From positions 1 through 6,776 of the forward strand of contig NZ_JAIVFR010000357.1 in NCBI RefSeq assembly GCF_020829685.1: a stretch of DNA of 6,776 nucleotides, read 5' to 3'. Source of the DNA: Nostoc sp. CHAB 5715. Lineage in GTDB: Bacteria; Cyanobacteriota; Cyanobacteriia; Cyanobacteriales; Nostocaceae. This document shows, piece after piece, positions 1 to 6,741 of this stretch. The translations under genes were made by a program, and so were the position numbers. Numbering within the stretch: the first letter of the stretch is position 1; each line of letters starts with the position of its first letter. The notes beneath the pieces are model-generated. The model had not been told where the DNA came from and searched no databases. It saw nothing but the letters and a program-made list of their open reading frames with translations.

Positions 1-3000
1 GTGTGTTTACCGGATGGACAGTTATTAGGAGTAGGCATTAGTTCAATTGATATTACTCAACTCAAACAAACTGAGCAAGCACTGCAAGAAAGCGAAGCGA
101 AGTTTCGCAGCGTGGTTGAGTCCAATATGATTGGTATTGGCTTTTGGCATAGAGACGGCAGGATTACAGACGCTAACGATGCCTTGCTGAATATGGTGGG
201 TTATTCTCGTGAAGAATTACTTGCTGGAACACTTCGTTGGCAAGACCTAACTCCTACAGAGTACGTGCCACTTGATAAGCAAGCACTGACTCAATTTCAA
301 GACAGTTCCTTTTGCACACCATATCAAAAGGAATATGTCCGTAAAGATGGCTCACGCTTTCCGATTTTGGTAGGTGGTAGCCATTTTGAAGGGACTGTAG
401 ATGGAGGAGCTTTCTTTGTTCTCGATATTACAGAGCGCAAGCAGGCTGAAGAAAGACTTCGCTATATCGCCCAAACTAGTAGTTTACTCTCTACTTCGCT
501 AGATTATGAACAAACCTTAGAACAGATCGCCAAAATCTCAGTTCCCCAGCTTGCTGATTGGTGTAGCGTTGACATTTTAAATGAAGATGGTTCCATTCGC
601 CGCCTACCCATTGCCCATACAGACCCATCCAAAGCGGAGTTGGCGCGTAAACTTCAGGAGTATGCGACAGATTACAAGGGTGCAAGTGCAATTACTAGAG
701 TACTGCAAACCGGGCAAAGTGAATTAATCTCAGACATATCTGACTCGCTATTAGTGGCAAGTACTCAGAATCAGGAACACTTAGAACTTGTTCGGCAATT
801 GCGGATGAAGTCTGTGATGATTGTGCCGTTAATTGCACAAGGGCGAGTCTTCGGCACTATTAGCTTTGTCACCGCCGAATCAGACCGTCGCTACGATCGC
901 ACTGACCTAACTTTAGCAACAGAGATTAGCCATCGTGCTGCCTTAGCAGTGGAAAATGCCCGACTTTATCAAGATATCCACCAGACTTTAGTCCATTATG
1001 CCGAATCTCTATCTCTTCTAGATGCGCTCTTAGGTGCTGCTCCCGTTGCTGTATGCTTTTTAGATCGGGAACTGCGATATATCCGAATTAATCAAGTTTT
1101 CGCTGACATTAACGGTTTGACTATAGAAGAACATCTAGGATGCAAATTTGGGGAAGTTTTACCAGCGATGGCGGCTAAGGAGGAGCTACAGTTACAGCGC
1201 GTCTTGGATACTGGAGAACCCCTGCTGAATATAGAAATCAGTGGTGAGACAAGAGAACAACCAGAACGTTACGGCTACTGGCTGGGCAACTATTACCCGG
1301 TCAACAACGCAATGGGGGAAATCATAGGAATTGGAATTATTTTAGTAGAGGTGACAGCAGCAAAGCAAACAGAAGTTGCCTTACGGGAAAGCGAAGAAAG
1401 GTTCCGGGCAATGTTCAACCAAGCAGCTGTCGGCATTACTTTAGTAGCTTTGGATGGACGATTTATTCAGGTTAATCCTGCCCTATGTGAAATTACTGGA
1501 TATAGTCATGAAGAGTTAATCCAATTAAACTTTCAGGAAATTACCCACCCTGACGACTTAGAAATTGATTGGGAAAATACTCGGCGAGTTTTAGCAAAAG
1601 AAATTAGTGGTTATTCCCTAGAGAAGCGCTACATCCGCAAAGATGGTTCCATTGTTTGGGTAAATCTAACTTCATCAGTAGTTTGGGATGCTAACGGACA
1701 ACCAAAGTATGCATTAGGTATTATTGAAGATATTAGCGAACAGCAAGCTGCGCTACGCGAACGCAAACAAGTTGAAGCCACACAACAATTTCTAGTCGAA
1801 GCCAGCACCTTACTAGCTGCCTCATTCGATTATGAAATCGCTTTGAAAAGTGTGGCTAATCTAGCAGTTCCAACCTTAGCTGACTGGTGTATTGTAGATG
1901 TTTTCCAGGAAGATTGGTCAAGTAAACAAATTGCGATCGCAATTGCCGATCCCACAAAACAGAATATATTAGACGAAATCCAACGGCGTTATCCACCCAA
2001 AACTAGAGTAAAACAGCTTGTGCAGCAGCTAAGGCTAGGAATATCTGCCTTTTACCCCGAATTATCTGACTCTAATCTTGTACAGATGGCTCAAGACGAC
2101 GAACATCTGCAATTGCTGCGAAGCCTAGATATTTGTTCTCTAATGGTGATTCCAGTTCGTTCTCGTGGGCAATTATTTGGAGCAATCTCTTTTTTTACAG
2201 CCGAGTCGGGTCGGCACTACCAACAAACAGACTTGGCTTTAGCAGAGGATATTGCTCGTCGGGCGGCAATAGCGATCGACAACGCAAGATTATACCAGGA
2301 AACTGAACGGTCTGTCAATCGCACGCTACTTTTACAAAGAATAACTGCTGCCCTCTCAGAAGCCCTAACTCCCCAACAGGTAGCTGATGTAGTGGTAAAC
2401 CAAGGGATTGCCGCCTTGCAAGCCACTGCTGGTTCCGTTACCTTACTTACTGAGGGAGATACTACCCTAAAAGTTGTACAAGCAATTGGTTATCCGCAAT
2501 CACTCATAGATGCTTGGACAACTTTTCCCATCACTGCACCTAACCAAATAGCGGAAACAGTCAGAACTGGGCAGCCGATTTTTTTAGAAAATTTAGCAGC
2601 CATGATTGCTAAATATCCAAACTTAGCAGATGTTGTGGCTCTCACAGGGAATAATGCCTGGGCTTCCATTCCCTTGGTAACAGAAGGCAAAGTAATTGGG
2701 GCACTGGGATTAAGCTTTACCACTGGACAAATATTTAAAGAAGAAGACCAGAGATTTATGTTGACACTGGGACAACAGTGTGCACAAGCGATCGCCCGCG
2801 CTCAACTTTACGAAACCGAAAAAACTGCAAGGGCGCAAGCCGAGACAGCCAACCGAATTAAAGATGAATTCCTCGCTGTCCTTTCCCATGAACTTAGAAC
2901 TCCCCTAAATCCGATTTTAGGATGGGCAAAGTTACTCAGAACCCGCAAGTTTGACGAAGCCACTAGAATCCAGGCATTGGAAACAATCGAGCGTAATGCC

Positions 3001-3975
3001 AAATTACAAACCCAACTTATTGGAGATTTACTTGATGTTTCGCGGATTTTACAAGGGAAAGTCAGGTTAAATCTCTATGCAGTGGATTTGAAAGTAGCGA
3101 TCGCAGCTGCACTAGAAACGGTGCGTTTAGCAGCAGAAGCCAAATCAATTGAAATAAAAACGGTGTTAAGTCATGATATCGGCAAAGTTTTGGGTGATGG
3201 CGATCGCTTGCAACAAGTGATGTGGAATCTCCTCTCCAATGCCGTTAAATTCACACCCACAGAAGGACGAGTAGAAGTGCGTCTAGAGCAAGTTGGGTTA
3301 GATGTCCAAATCCAGGTGATTGATACAGGTAAGGGAATCATGCTGGAATTTTTACCCTACGTCTTTGATTACTTTCGACAAGCAGATGCCAAGACAACCA
3401 GGATATTTGGCGGACTGGGATTAGGACTAGCAATTGTGCGTCATCTAGTAGAACTTCACGGTGGTACAGTTCAGGCAGAGAGTCTAGGAGAAGGACTAGG
3501 GGCAACATTTACAGTCAGACTACCTTTGCTCAAAAATTCTGAGTTGCGAGTTGAGAGTGGTGAGGCTTCTCAAGCAGAAGTTAGTACTGACGACACATTA
3601 CTTGCTGGAGTCCAAATCTTGCTTGTGGACGATCAAGCTGATGTGCGAGAGTTTTTTAGCTTTGCGCTAGAACAATATGGGGCAACTGTAACATTAGCTG
3701 AGTCAGCAAGTGAAGCGCTGGAAATACTAGCTCAATCAAAGCCAGATATCCTGTTAAGCGATATTGGAATGCCTGTAATGGATGGCTATATGCTGCTGCG
3801 CGAGGTAAGAAAATTACCGCCAGAACAAGGTGGGCAAATTCCCGCGATCGCTTTAACTGCTTATGCTGGAGAAATTAACTACAACCAAGCAATGGCAGCA
3901 GGATTTCAAAAACACCTACCGAAACCCGTCGATCCAGTGGATTTAGCTACAGCGATCGCTAATCTTATCGGATAG
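1..3975 (+). CDS. Hybrid sensor histidine kinase, multi-PAS/GAF, 5' truncated
   Basis: Cytoplasmic-looking signalling kinase expected to autophosphorylate on His and pass the phosphate to its own C-terminal receiver. The frame is open from the first base and starts inside a PAS domain, so the gene begins upstream and the GTG at 1 is probably an internal Val codon. Approximate domains in visible residues: PAS end 1-22, PAS 31-147, GAF-A 160-324, PAS 340-456, PAS 465-582, GAF-B 600-766, GAF-C 772-937, HisKA 950-1015, HATPase 1060-1178, receiver 1204-1322. Key residues: H963 in LSHELRTPLN, N-box N1076/N1080, G1 box DTGKGI (1108-1113), F-box around 1122-1127, G2 box GGLGLGLAIV (1137-1146); receiver D1210/D1211, phospho-acceptor D1254, T1286, K1308. 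No membrane segment is visible, and I see no phytochrome-type Cys-His pair in the GAFs, so bilin binding is unlikely. The ligand is unknown. GAF-A and GAF-B are clear duplicates. No partner regulator gene is adjacent. Confidence 0.95.
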   Translation: MCLPDGQLLGVGISSIDITQLKQTEQALQESEAKFRSVVESNMIGIGFWHRDGRITDANDALLNMVGYSREELLAGTLRWQDLTPTEYVPLDKQALTQFQDSSFCTPYQKEYVRKDGSRFPILVGGSHFEGTVDGGAFFVLDITERKQAEERLRYIAQTSSLLSTSLDYEQTLEQIAKISVPQLADWCSVDILNEDGSIRRLPIAHTDPSKAELARKLQEYATDYKGASAITRVLQTGQSELISDISDSLLVASTQNQEHLELVRQLRMKSVMIVPLIAQGRVFGTISFVTAESDRRYDRTDLTLATEISHRAALAVENARLYQDIHQTLVHYAESLSLLDALLGAAPVAVCFLDRELRYIRINQVFADINGLTIEEHLGCKFGEVLPAMAAKEELQLQRVLDTGEPLLNIEISGETREQPERYGYWLGNYYPVNNAMGEIIGIGIILVEVTAAKQTEVALRESEERFRAMFNQAAVGITLVALDGRFIQVNPALCEITGYSHEELIQLNFQEITHPDDLEIDWENTRRVLAKEISGYSLEKRYIRKDGSIVWVNLTSSVVWDANGQPKYALGIIEDISEQQAALRERKQVEATQQFLVEASTLLAASFDYEIALKSVANLAVPTLADWCIVDVFQEDWSSKQIAIAIADPTKQNILDEIQRRYPPKTRVKQLVQQLRLGISAFYPELSDSNLVQMAQDDEHLQLLRSLDICSLMVIPVRSRGQLFGAISFFTAESGRHYQQTDLALAEDIARRAAIAIDNARLYQETERSVNRTLLLQRITAALSEALTPQQVADVVVNQGIAALQATAGSVTLLTEGDTTLKVVQAIGYPQSLIDAWTTFPITAPNQIAETVRTGQPIFLENLAAMIAKYPNLADVVALTGNNAWASIPLVTEGKVIGALGLSFTTGQIFKEEDQRFMLTLGQQCAQAIARAQLYETEKTARAQAETANRIKDEFLAVLSHELRTPLNPILGWAKLLRTRKFDEATRIQALETIERNAKLQTQLIGDLLDVSRILQGKVRLNLYAVDLKVAIAAALETVRLAAEAKSIEIKTVLSHDIGKVLGDGDRLQQVMWNLLSNAVKFTPTEGRVEVRLEQVGLDVQIQVIDTGKGIMLEFLPYVFDYFRQADAKTTRIFGGLGLGLAIVRHLVELHGGTVQAESLGEGLGATFTVRLPLLKNSELRVESGEASQAEVSTDDTLLAGVQILLVDDQADVREFFSFALEQYGATVTLAESASEALEILAQSKPDILLSDIGMPVMDGYMLLREVRKLPPEQGGQIPAIALTAYAGEINYNQAMAAGFQKHLPKPVDPVDLATAIANLIG

Positions 3976-3991
3976 AATCAGCCTTAAGCTC

Positions 3992-4016
3992 ATCCCACCC
4001 CTAAAAGGAGTGGGAT
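3992..4016 (+). terminator. Stem-loop after the kinase gene, likely terminator
   Basis: Seventeen bases past the kinase TAG, arms 3992-4001 and 4007-4016 pair over ten positions with one C/A mismatch around the five-base loop TAAAA. The stem is GC-rich. Only three T's follow directly, with a T7 run about 24 bases further on (4041-4047), so this is not a textbook intrinsic terminator. It could also act as an mRNA 3'-end stabiliser or be the edge of a small repeat element. Confidence 0.5.
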
Positions 4017-4021
4017 TTCGC

Positions 4022-4035
4022 GTCATTTGTCATTT
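4022..4035. repeat. GTCATTT heptamer, two tandem copies
   Basis: Two exact head-to-tail copies of GTCATTT are followed by GTA. Single copies of the same heptamer recur at 6016-6022 and 6040-6046 before leuD. Short heptameric repeats of this kind are a known feature of filamentous cyanobacterial intergenic DNA; no function is evident here. Confidence 0.6.
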
Positions 4036-4292
4036 GTATCTTTTTTTGACAAAGCGCAAAGTGCGGTCTTGGGGTCTCCCCTATGGAGCAACTTTGCAAT
4101 CTTATGACTAGTGACTTTAGGACGGGGGCGGGGGCGACTATCCTCCCATACATTGAAGTTCGGGGGCTTAAGAGTCGCCATTCTGTGAACTACCCCACCC
4201 GGCATAAAGTTTAAACTGGCTTTAAACCCAGCAAATGCAAGTTTTAATTGATAGTCATTTCCTCCAGCAAGAACTGCCCAAAGGCGGAGCAT
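4023..4292 (-). CDS. Doubtful small ORF, about 89 residues, unknown
   Basis: The reverse strand is open for 99 codons from a TTG at 4322; the first ATG is at 4292, giving about 89 residues. The middle looks protein-like (GGNDYQLKLAFAGFKASLNF, then an NFNVWEDSRP stretch). The rest argues against a real gene: the RPRPRPK stretch comes from a GGGGGCGGGGGC run, and the C-terminus is made of the palindrome and the GTCATTT repeats, so the stop lies in repeat DNA. I see no convincing ribosome binding site. It may be spurious, a small conserved cyanobacterial protein, or a decayed mobile-element gene. I do not recognise a family. Confidence 0.2.
   Translation of the reverse strand: MLRLWAVLAGGNDYQLKLAFAGFKASLNFMPGGVVHRMATLKPPNFNVWEDSRPRPRPKVTSHKIAKLLHRGDPKTALCALSKKDTNDK
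4056..4097. repeat. Imperfect palindrome, possible dispersed repeat
   Basis: The outer arms GCAAAGT (4056-4062) and ACTTTGC (4091-4097) are perfect inverted copies. Between them GGGGTCTCCCC (4071-4081) can fold as a four-base-pair stem with loop TCT; CTCC/GGAG (4076-4079/4085-4088) is an alternative. The pattern resembles small dispersed palindromic repeats of cyanobacterial genomes, but family membership is inferred and needs a genome-wide copy count. Confidence 0.4.
4209..4227. repeat. Perfect 7-bp inverted repeat GTTTAAA/TTTAAAC
   Basis: GTTTAAA (4209-4215) and TTTAAAC (4221-4227) are separated by CTGGC and could form a hairpin in DNA or RNA. It lies inside the doubtful minus-strand ORF. 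The stem is AU-rich and has no T tract after it on either strand, so I do not call it a terminator; a protein-binding site or part of a structured RNA is possible. Confidence 0.35.
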
Positions 4293-4338
4293 CTCCGGCT
4301 TTGCTCTTACAGCGCTTTTCAAGTAATTGAACTACACC

Positions 4339-4372
4339 ACTCCCTACTCCCTACTCCCTACTCCCCATTCCT
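4339..4372. repeat. STRR array, ACTCCCT heptamer
   Basis: Three exact tandem copies of ACTCCCT (4339-4359) are followed by one with a single change, ACTCCCC (4360-4366), and a decayed remnant to 4372. This is a short tandemly repeated repetitive sequence typical of heterocyst-forming cyanobacteria. It marks the border between the kinase-side repeat region and the leuC leader. Copy number is probably variable between strains (inference). Confidence 0.8.
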
Positions 4373-4510
4373 CGTCTCAGTCGTGGTCTAAATACCTGAA
4401 AACTGCTCTAACTCCTGCCTTTCTTTGTAAGTAATATTAAGTGATCTGCAAAAACCAAGACTTTTTTTTGATACTATTTAACATCGGACTCTTGAAATAC
4501 TGATTGACGT
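4373..4510 (+). other. leuC upstream leader, no clear promoter
   Basis: These 138 bases before leuC should hold its promoter if the gene is not read from the kinase. They are AT-rich, with a T8 run at 4462-4469 followed by TACTAT (4472-4477), a possible -10 box, but no recognisable -35 lies 16-18 bases upstream. I see no Leu-codon-rich leader peptide, T-box or other riboswitch. No Shine-Dalgarno sequence precedes the leuC ATG. Confidence 0.4.
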
Positions 4511-5914
4511 ATGAGCAAAAGTACCCTGTTTGATAAAGTTTGGGACTTACACACCGTTGGTACACTTCCCTCAGGGCTAACGCAACTATTTATCGGACTT
4601 CACCTAATTCATGAAGTCACCAGTCCCCAGGCTTTTGCTATGTTACGCGAGAGGGGTCTAAAAGTACTGTTTCCACAACGTACCGTCGCCACAGTCGATC
4701 ATATTGTGCCAACAGAAAACCAGGCGCGTCCCTTTGCCGATAACTTGGCAGAAGAAATGATTCAGGCGCTTGAACAAAATTGTCAAGAAAATAACATAAC
4801 TTTTTACAATATTGGTTCTGGTAGTCAGGGTATAGTTCATGTGATTGCTCCAGAACTCGGACTCACTCAACCTGGAATGACGATCGCTTGTGGAGATAGT
4901 CACACTTCCAGTCATGGGGCATTTGGTGCGATCGCATTTGGTATTGGTACTAGCCAAGTCCGGGATGTTCTCGCTTCTCAAACCCTCGCCCTATCCAAAC
5001 TGAAAGTCCGCAAGATTGAAGTTAACGGCACTCTCAACCTTGGAGTTTACGCCAAAGATGTAATTTTACATATCATCCGCTCACTTGGTGTTAAAGGTGG
5101 CGTGGGCTATGCTTACGAATTTGCAGGTACGACATTTGAGCAAATGAATATGGAAGAGAGGATGACTGTCTGCAATATGGCGATCGAAGGCGGTGCTAGA
5201 TGCGGCTACGTTAATCCCGATCAAGTCACCTACAATTACCTCAAAGGCAGAGATTTTGCACCCATTGATGCAGATTGGGATAAAGCAGTGGCTTGGTGGG
5301 ATTCCATCAAGAGTGATGCTGATGCCCAGTACGATGATATAGTGCTATTCGACGCTGCGGAAATTTCTCCTACCGTCACCTGGGGGATTACTCCCGGTCA
5401 AGGTATCGGTGTTAACCAGTCAGTGCCTCAACCGGAAGAACTGCTAGAAGAAGACCGATTTATTGCCGAAGAAGCTTACCGTTACATGGATTTATATCCT
5501 GGTCAACCGATCAAGGGCACTAAAATAGATGTCTGCTTTATTGGTAGTTGCACTAACGGTAGGATTAGTGATTTGCGAGAAGCGGCGAAAATCGCCAAAG
5601 GTCGCCACGTTGCAGAGGGAATCAAAGCTTTTGTTGTCCCAGGTTCTGAAAAGGTGAAGGAAGAGGCGGAAGCGGAAGGACTGGATCAAATTTTTCAGGA
5701 AGCCGGATTTGAGTGGCGGGAACCGGGATGTTCTATGTGTCTAGCTATGAACCCCGATAAGCTACAAGGAAGACAAATCAGCGCTTCTTCCTCCAATCGC
5801 AACTTTAAAGGAAGACAGGGTTCCTCTTCCGGTCGGACATTGTTAATGAGTCCGGCGATGGTCGCTACAGCTGCGATTAAAGGCGAAGTCTCTGATGTGC
5901 GCGAGTTGCTGTAA
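4511..5914 (+). CDS. leuC: 3-isopropylmalate dehydratase large subunit
   Basis: LeuC is the catalytic, 4Fe-4S-carrying subunit of isopropylmalate isomerase. With LeuD it interconverts 2- and 3-isopropylmalate through 2-isopropylmaleate, the second step of leucine biosynthesis, in the cytoplasm. The 467-residue product has the usual length for bacterial LeuC and belongs to the aconitase superfamily. The three cluster ligands are present: C347 in GSCTNGR and C407/C410 in EPGCSMC. Other hallmark stretches are TVDHIVPT (61-68), [13 protein letters not shown] (127-139) and [12 protein letters not shown] (426-437). The ATG at 4511 gives the expected N-terminus ([17 protein letters not shown]), although no good ribosome binding site precedes it. 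leuD follows in the same direction after about 150 bases. The frame is intact and nothing suggests inactivation. Confidence 0.98.
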   Translation: MSKSTLFDKVWDLHTVGTLPSGLTQLFIGLHLIHEVTSPQAFAMLRERGLKVLFPQRTVATVDHIVPTENQARPFADNLAEEMIQALEQNCQENNITFYNIGSGSQGIVHVIAPELGLTQPGMTIACGDSHTSSHGAFGAIAFGIGTSQVRDVLASQTLALSKLKVRKIEVNGTLNLGVYAKDVILHIIRSLGVKGGVGYAYEFAGTTFEQMNMEERMTVCNMAIEGGARCGYVNPDQVTYNYLKGRDFAPIDADWDKAVAWWDSIKSDADAQYDDIVLFDAAEISPTVTWGITPGQGIGVNQSVPQPEELLEEDRFIAEEAYRYMDLYPGQPIKGTKIDVCFIGSCTNGRISDLREAAKIAKGRHVAEGIKAFVVPGSEKVKEEAEAEGLDQIFQEAGFEWREPGCSMCLAMNPDKLQGRQISASSSNRNFKGRQGSSSGRTLLMSPAMVATAAIKGEVSDVRELL

Positions 5915-5918
5915 TTTT

Positions 5919-5967
5919 GGGCATGGGGCATTGGGCATTGGGCATCGGGCATTGGGCATTGGTTATT
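5919..5967. repeat. STRR array, GGGCATT heptamer
   Basis: Six head-to-tail seven-base units lie five bases after the leuC stop: GGGCATG, GGGCATT twice, GGGCATC, GGGCATT twice, then a degenerate GGTTATT (5961-5967). The variants differ only at the last base. This is a typical cyanobacterial STRR. Sitting between two genes whose products form one enzyme, it is probably transcribed and lengthens the leuC-leuD spacer. Confidence 0.85.
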
Positions 5968-5974
5968 AATTCTT

Positions 5975-6000
5975 CTCCCTCATCTCCCTCATCTTCCCCA
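5975..6000. repeat. CTCCCTCAT nonamer tandem repeat
   Basis: Two exact copies of CTCCCTCAT (5975-5983, 5984-5992) and a partial third copy with changes (5993-6000) follow the GGGCATT array almost directly. The core CTCCCT is shared with the ACTCCCT array upstream of leuC. The strand is pyrimidine-rich, and the transcript would be a C/U-rich spacer. Confidence 0.6.
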
Positions 6001-6046
6001 GTCCCTTTTTAATTGGTCATTTGTAAAAACTAACAGGCAGTCATTT

Positions 6047-6052
6047 AGGTGA
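6047..6052 (+). promoter_or_regulatory. leuD ribosome binding site AGGTGA
   Basis: AGGTGA matches the anti-Shine-Dalgarno end of 16S rRNA over six bases and lies 11 bases before the ATG at 6064. The in-frame GTG at 6049 falls inside this site and so is not the start. This supports the ATG at 6064, which also gives the usual MVSEVK N-terminus. Confidence 0.55.
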
Positions 6053-6063
6053 TAGATAAAGTT

Positions 6064-6741
6064 ATGGTGAGTGAAGTTAAAACAGTTTCAGGACGCGGTA
6101 TACCTTTAGTGGGTAATGATATAGATACTGATCGCATCATTCCTGCGCGATATTTGAAAGCCGTTACCTTTGATGGGTTAGGTGAAGGCGCATTTATTGA
6201 TGACCGGACAGCACTTAAAGGTGAACATCCCTTTGACCAACCCCAGTACCAAGGGGCGAATATTTTAATAGTCAATAGAAATTTTGGCTGTGGTTCATCA
6301 CGGGAACATGCACCCCAAGCGATCGCAAAATGGGGAATCCAAGCTTTGATCGGTGAAAGCTTCGCGGAAATCTTTTTTGGTAACTGTGTGGCAATGGGCA
6401 TACCTTGTGTGACAGCCGATGCTGTTACTGTCAAACAACTACAAGATTTAGTCGCTGTCAATCCCCAAGCCGCCGTGACAGTGAATCTGGAAACCAGAAG
6501 AGTGCAAATTGGTGATTACACCGCCTCAGTTGCGATCGGTGAAGGGACAAGAAGCACATTTATTTCTGGAACTTGGGACGCTTGCGGTCAGTTGGTAGCC
6601 AATGCTGACCAAGTTCGGGTAACGGCTGCAAAATTACCCTACGTAAGTTCAATACCTTCGCCAAAAATAAATAGGGCGTTCTGTAGTAAAGTTGTTGTTT
6701 ACCACAACGACAACTTCCAGTCTACAGAACGCCCATGCTAG
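6064..6741 (+). CDS. leuD: 3-isopropylmalate dehydratase small subunit, altered C-terminus
   Basis: LeuD pairs with LeuC to form isopropylmalate isomerase and supplies the swivelling domain that completes the active site. From the ATG at 6064 the frame encodes 225 residues, about 25-30 more than I expect for this family (about 200). Conserved stretches: [16 protein letters not shown] (17-32), [12 protein letters not shown] (73-84), [11 protein letters not shown] (98-108) and [19 protein letters not shown] (159-177). The match to a normal cyanobacterial LeuD continues to about KLPYVS (190-195), where the native protein would end within a few residues. The remaining residues (about 196-225) are Asn/Ser/Cys-rich, unlike LeuD, and encoded by a hairpin that appears to belong to an insertion sequence. 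The core is complete, so the enzyme may still work with a foreign tail; this is inference. The stop TAG (6739-6741) overlaps the ATG of the next frame. Confidence 0.93.
   Translation: MVSEVKTVSGRGIPLVGNDIDTDRIIPARYLKAVTFDGLGEGAFIDDRTALKGEHPFDQPQYQGANILIVNRNFGCGSSREHAPQAIAKWGIQALIGESFAEIFFGNCVAMGIPCVTADAVTVKQLQDLVAVNPQAAVTVNLETRRVQIGDYTASVAIGEGTRSTFISGTWDACGQLVANADQVRVTAAKLPYVSSIPSPKINRAFCSKVVVYHNDNFQSTERPC
6674..6734. repeat. 61-nt near-perfect hairpin before ORF start
   Basis: The outer stem pairs GGGCGTTCTGTAG (6674-6686) perfectly with 6722-6734 (13 bp). After a small asymmetric bulge (6687-6688 against 6717-6721), an inner stem pairs 6689-6699 with 6706-6716 (11 bp, including one G-T wobble) around the loop TACCAC. 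The right arm ends at the base before the ATG at 6735. No T tract follows, so it is not an intrinsic terminator. Such a structure at the end of an IS could hinder translation of transposase from read-through transcripts, as known for IS10 and IS50; that role here is inference. Confidence 0.8.

Noticed and set aside
1..3. GTG at position 1 as the true kinase start
   Set aside because: The frame begins in the middle of a PAS domain and is open to the window edge, so the gene is truncated and this is most likely an internal Val codon.
484..972. Bilin-binding (phytochrome/CBCR-type) GAF domain
   Set aside because: No Cys-His chromophore dyad is visible in any of the three GAF domains; the only Cys in GAF-A is in the N-terminal LADWC motif shared with GAF-B.
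4124..4134. G-quadruplex in the G5-C-G5 run
   Set aside because: Only two adjacent G runs occur, with two shorter runs far away; four well-spaced runs are not present.
4427..4440. NtcA-like site GTA-N8-TAA before leuC
   Set aside because: The second half is TAA, not TAC, and no -10 box lies at the usual spacing of about 22 bases downstream; this is a chance match in AT-rich DNA.
4658..4981. Reverse-strand 107-codon ORF inside leuC
   Set aside because: It lies wholly within the well-conserved leuC frame and shows no domain signature; it is a shadow of the real gene, as are the other reverse frames within the kinase, leuC and leuD.
5919..5967. CRISPR-like array after leuC
   Set aside because: Units are seven bases in direct contact with no spacers; it is a simple STRR.
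6049..6063. GTG at 6049 as the leuD start
   Set aside because: It lies inside the AGGTGA ribosome binding site and adds five residues; the ATG at 6064 gives the usual N-terminus.
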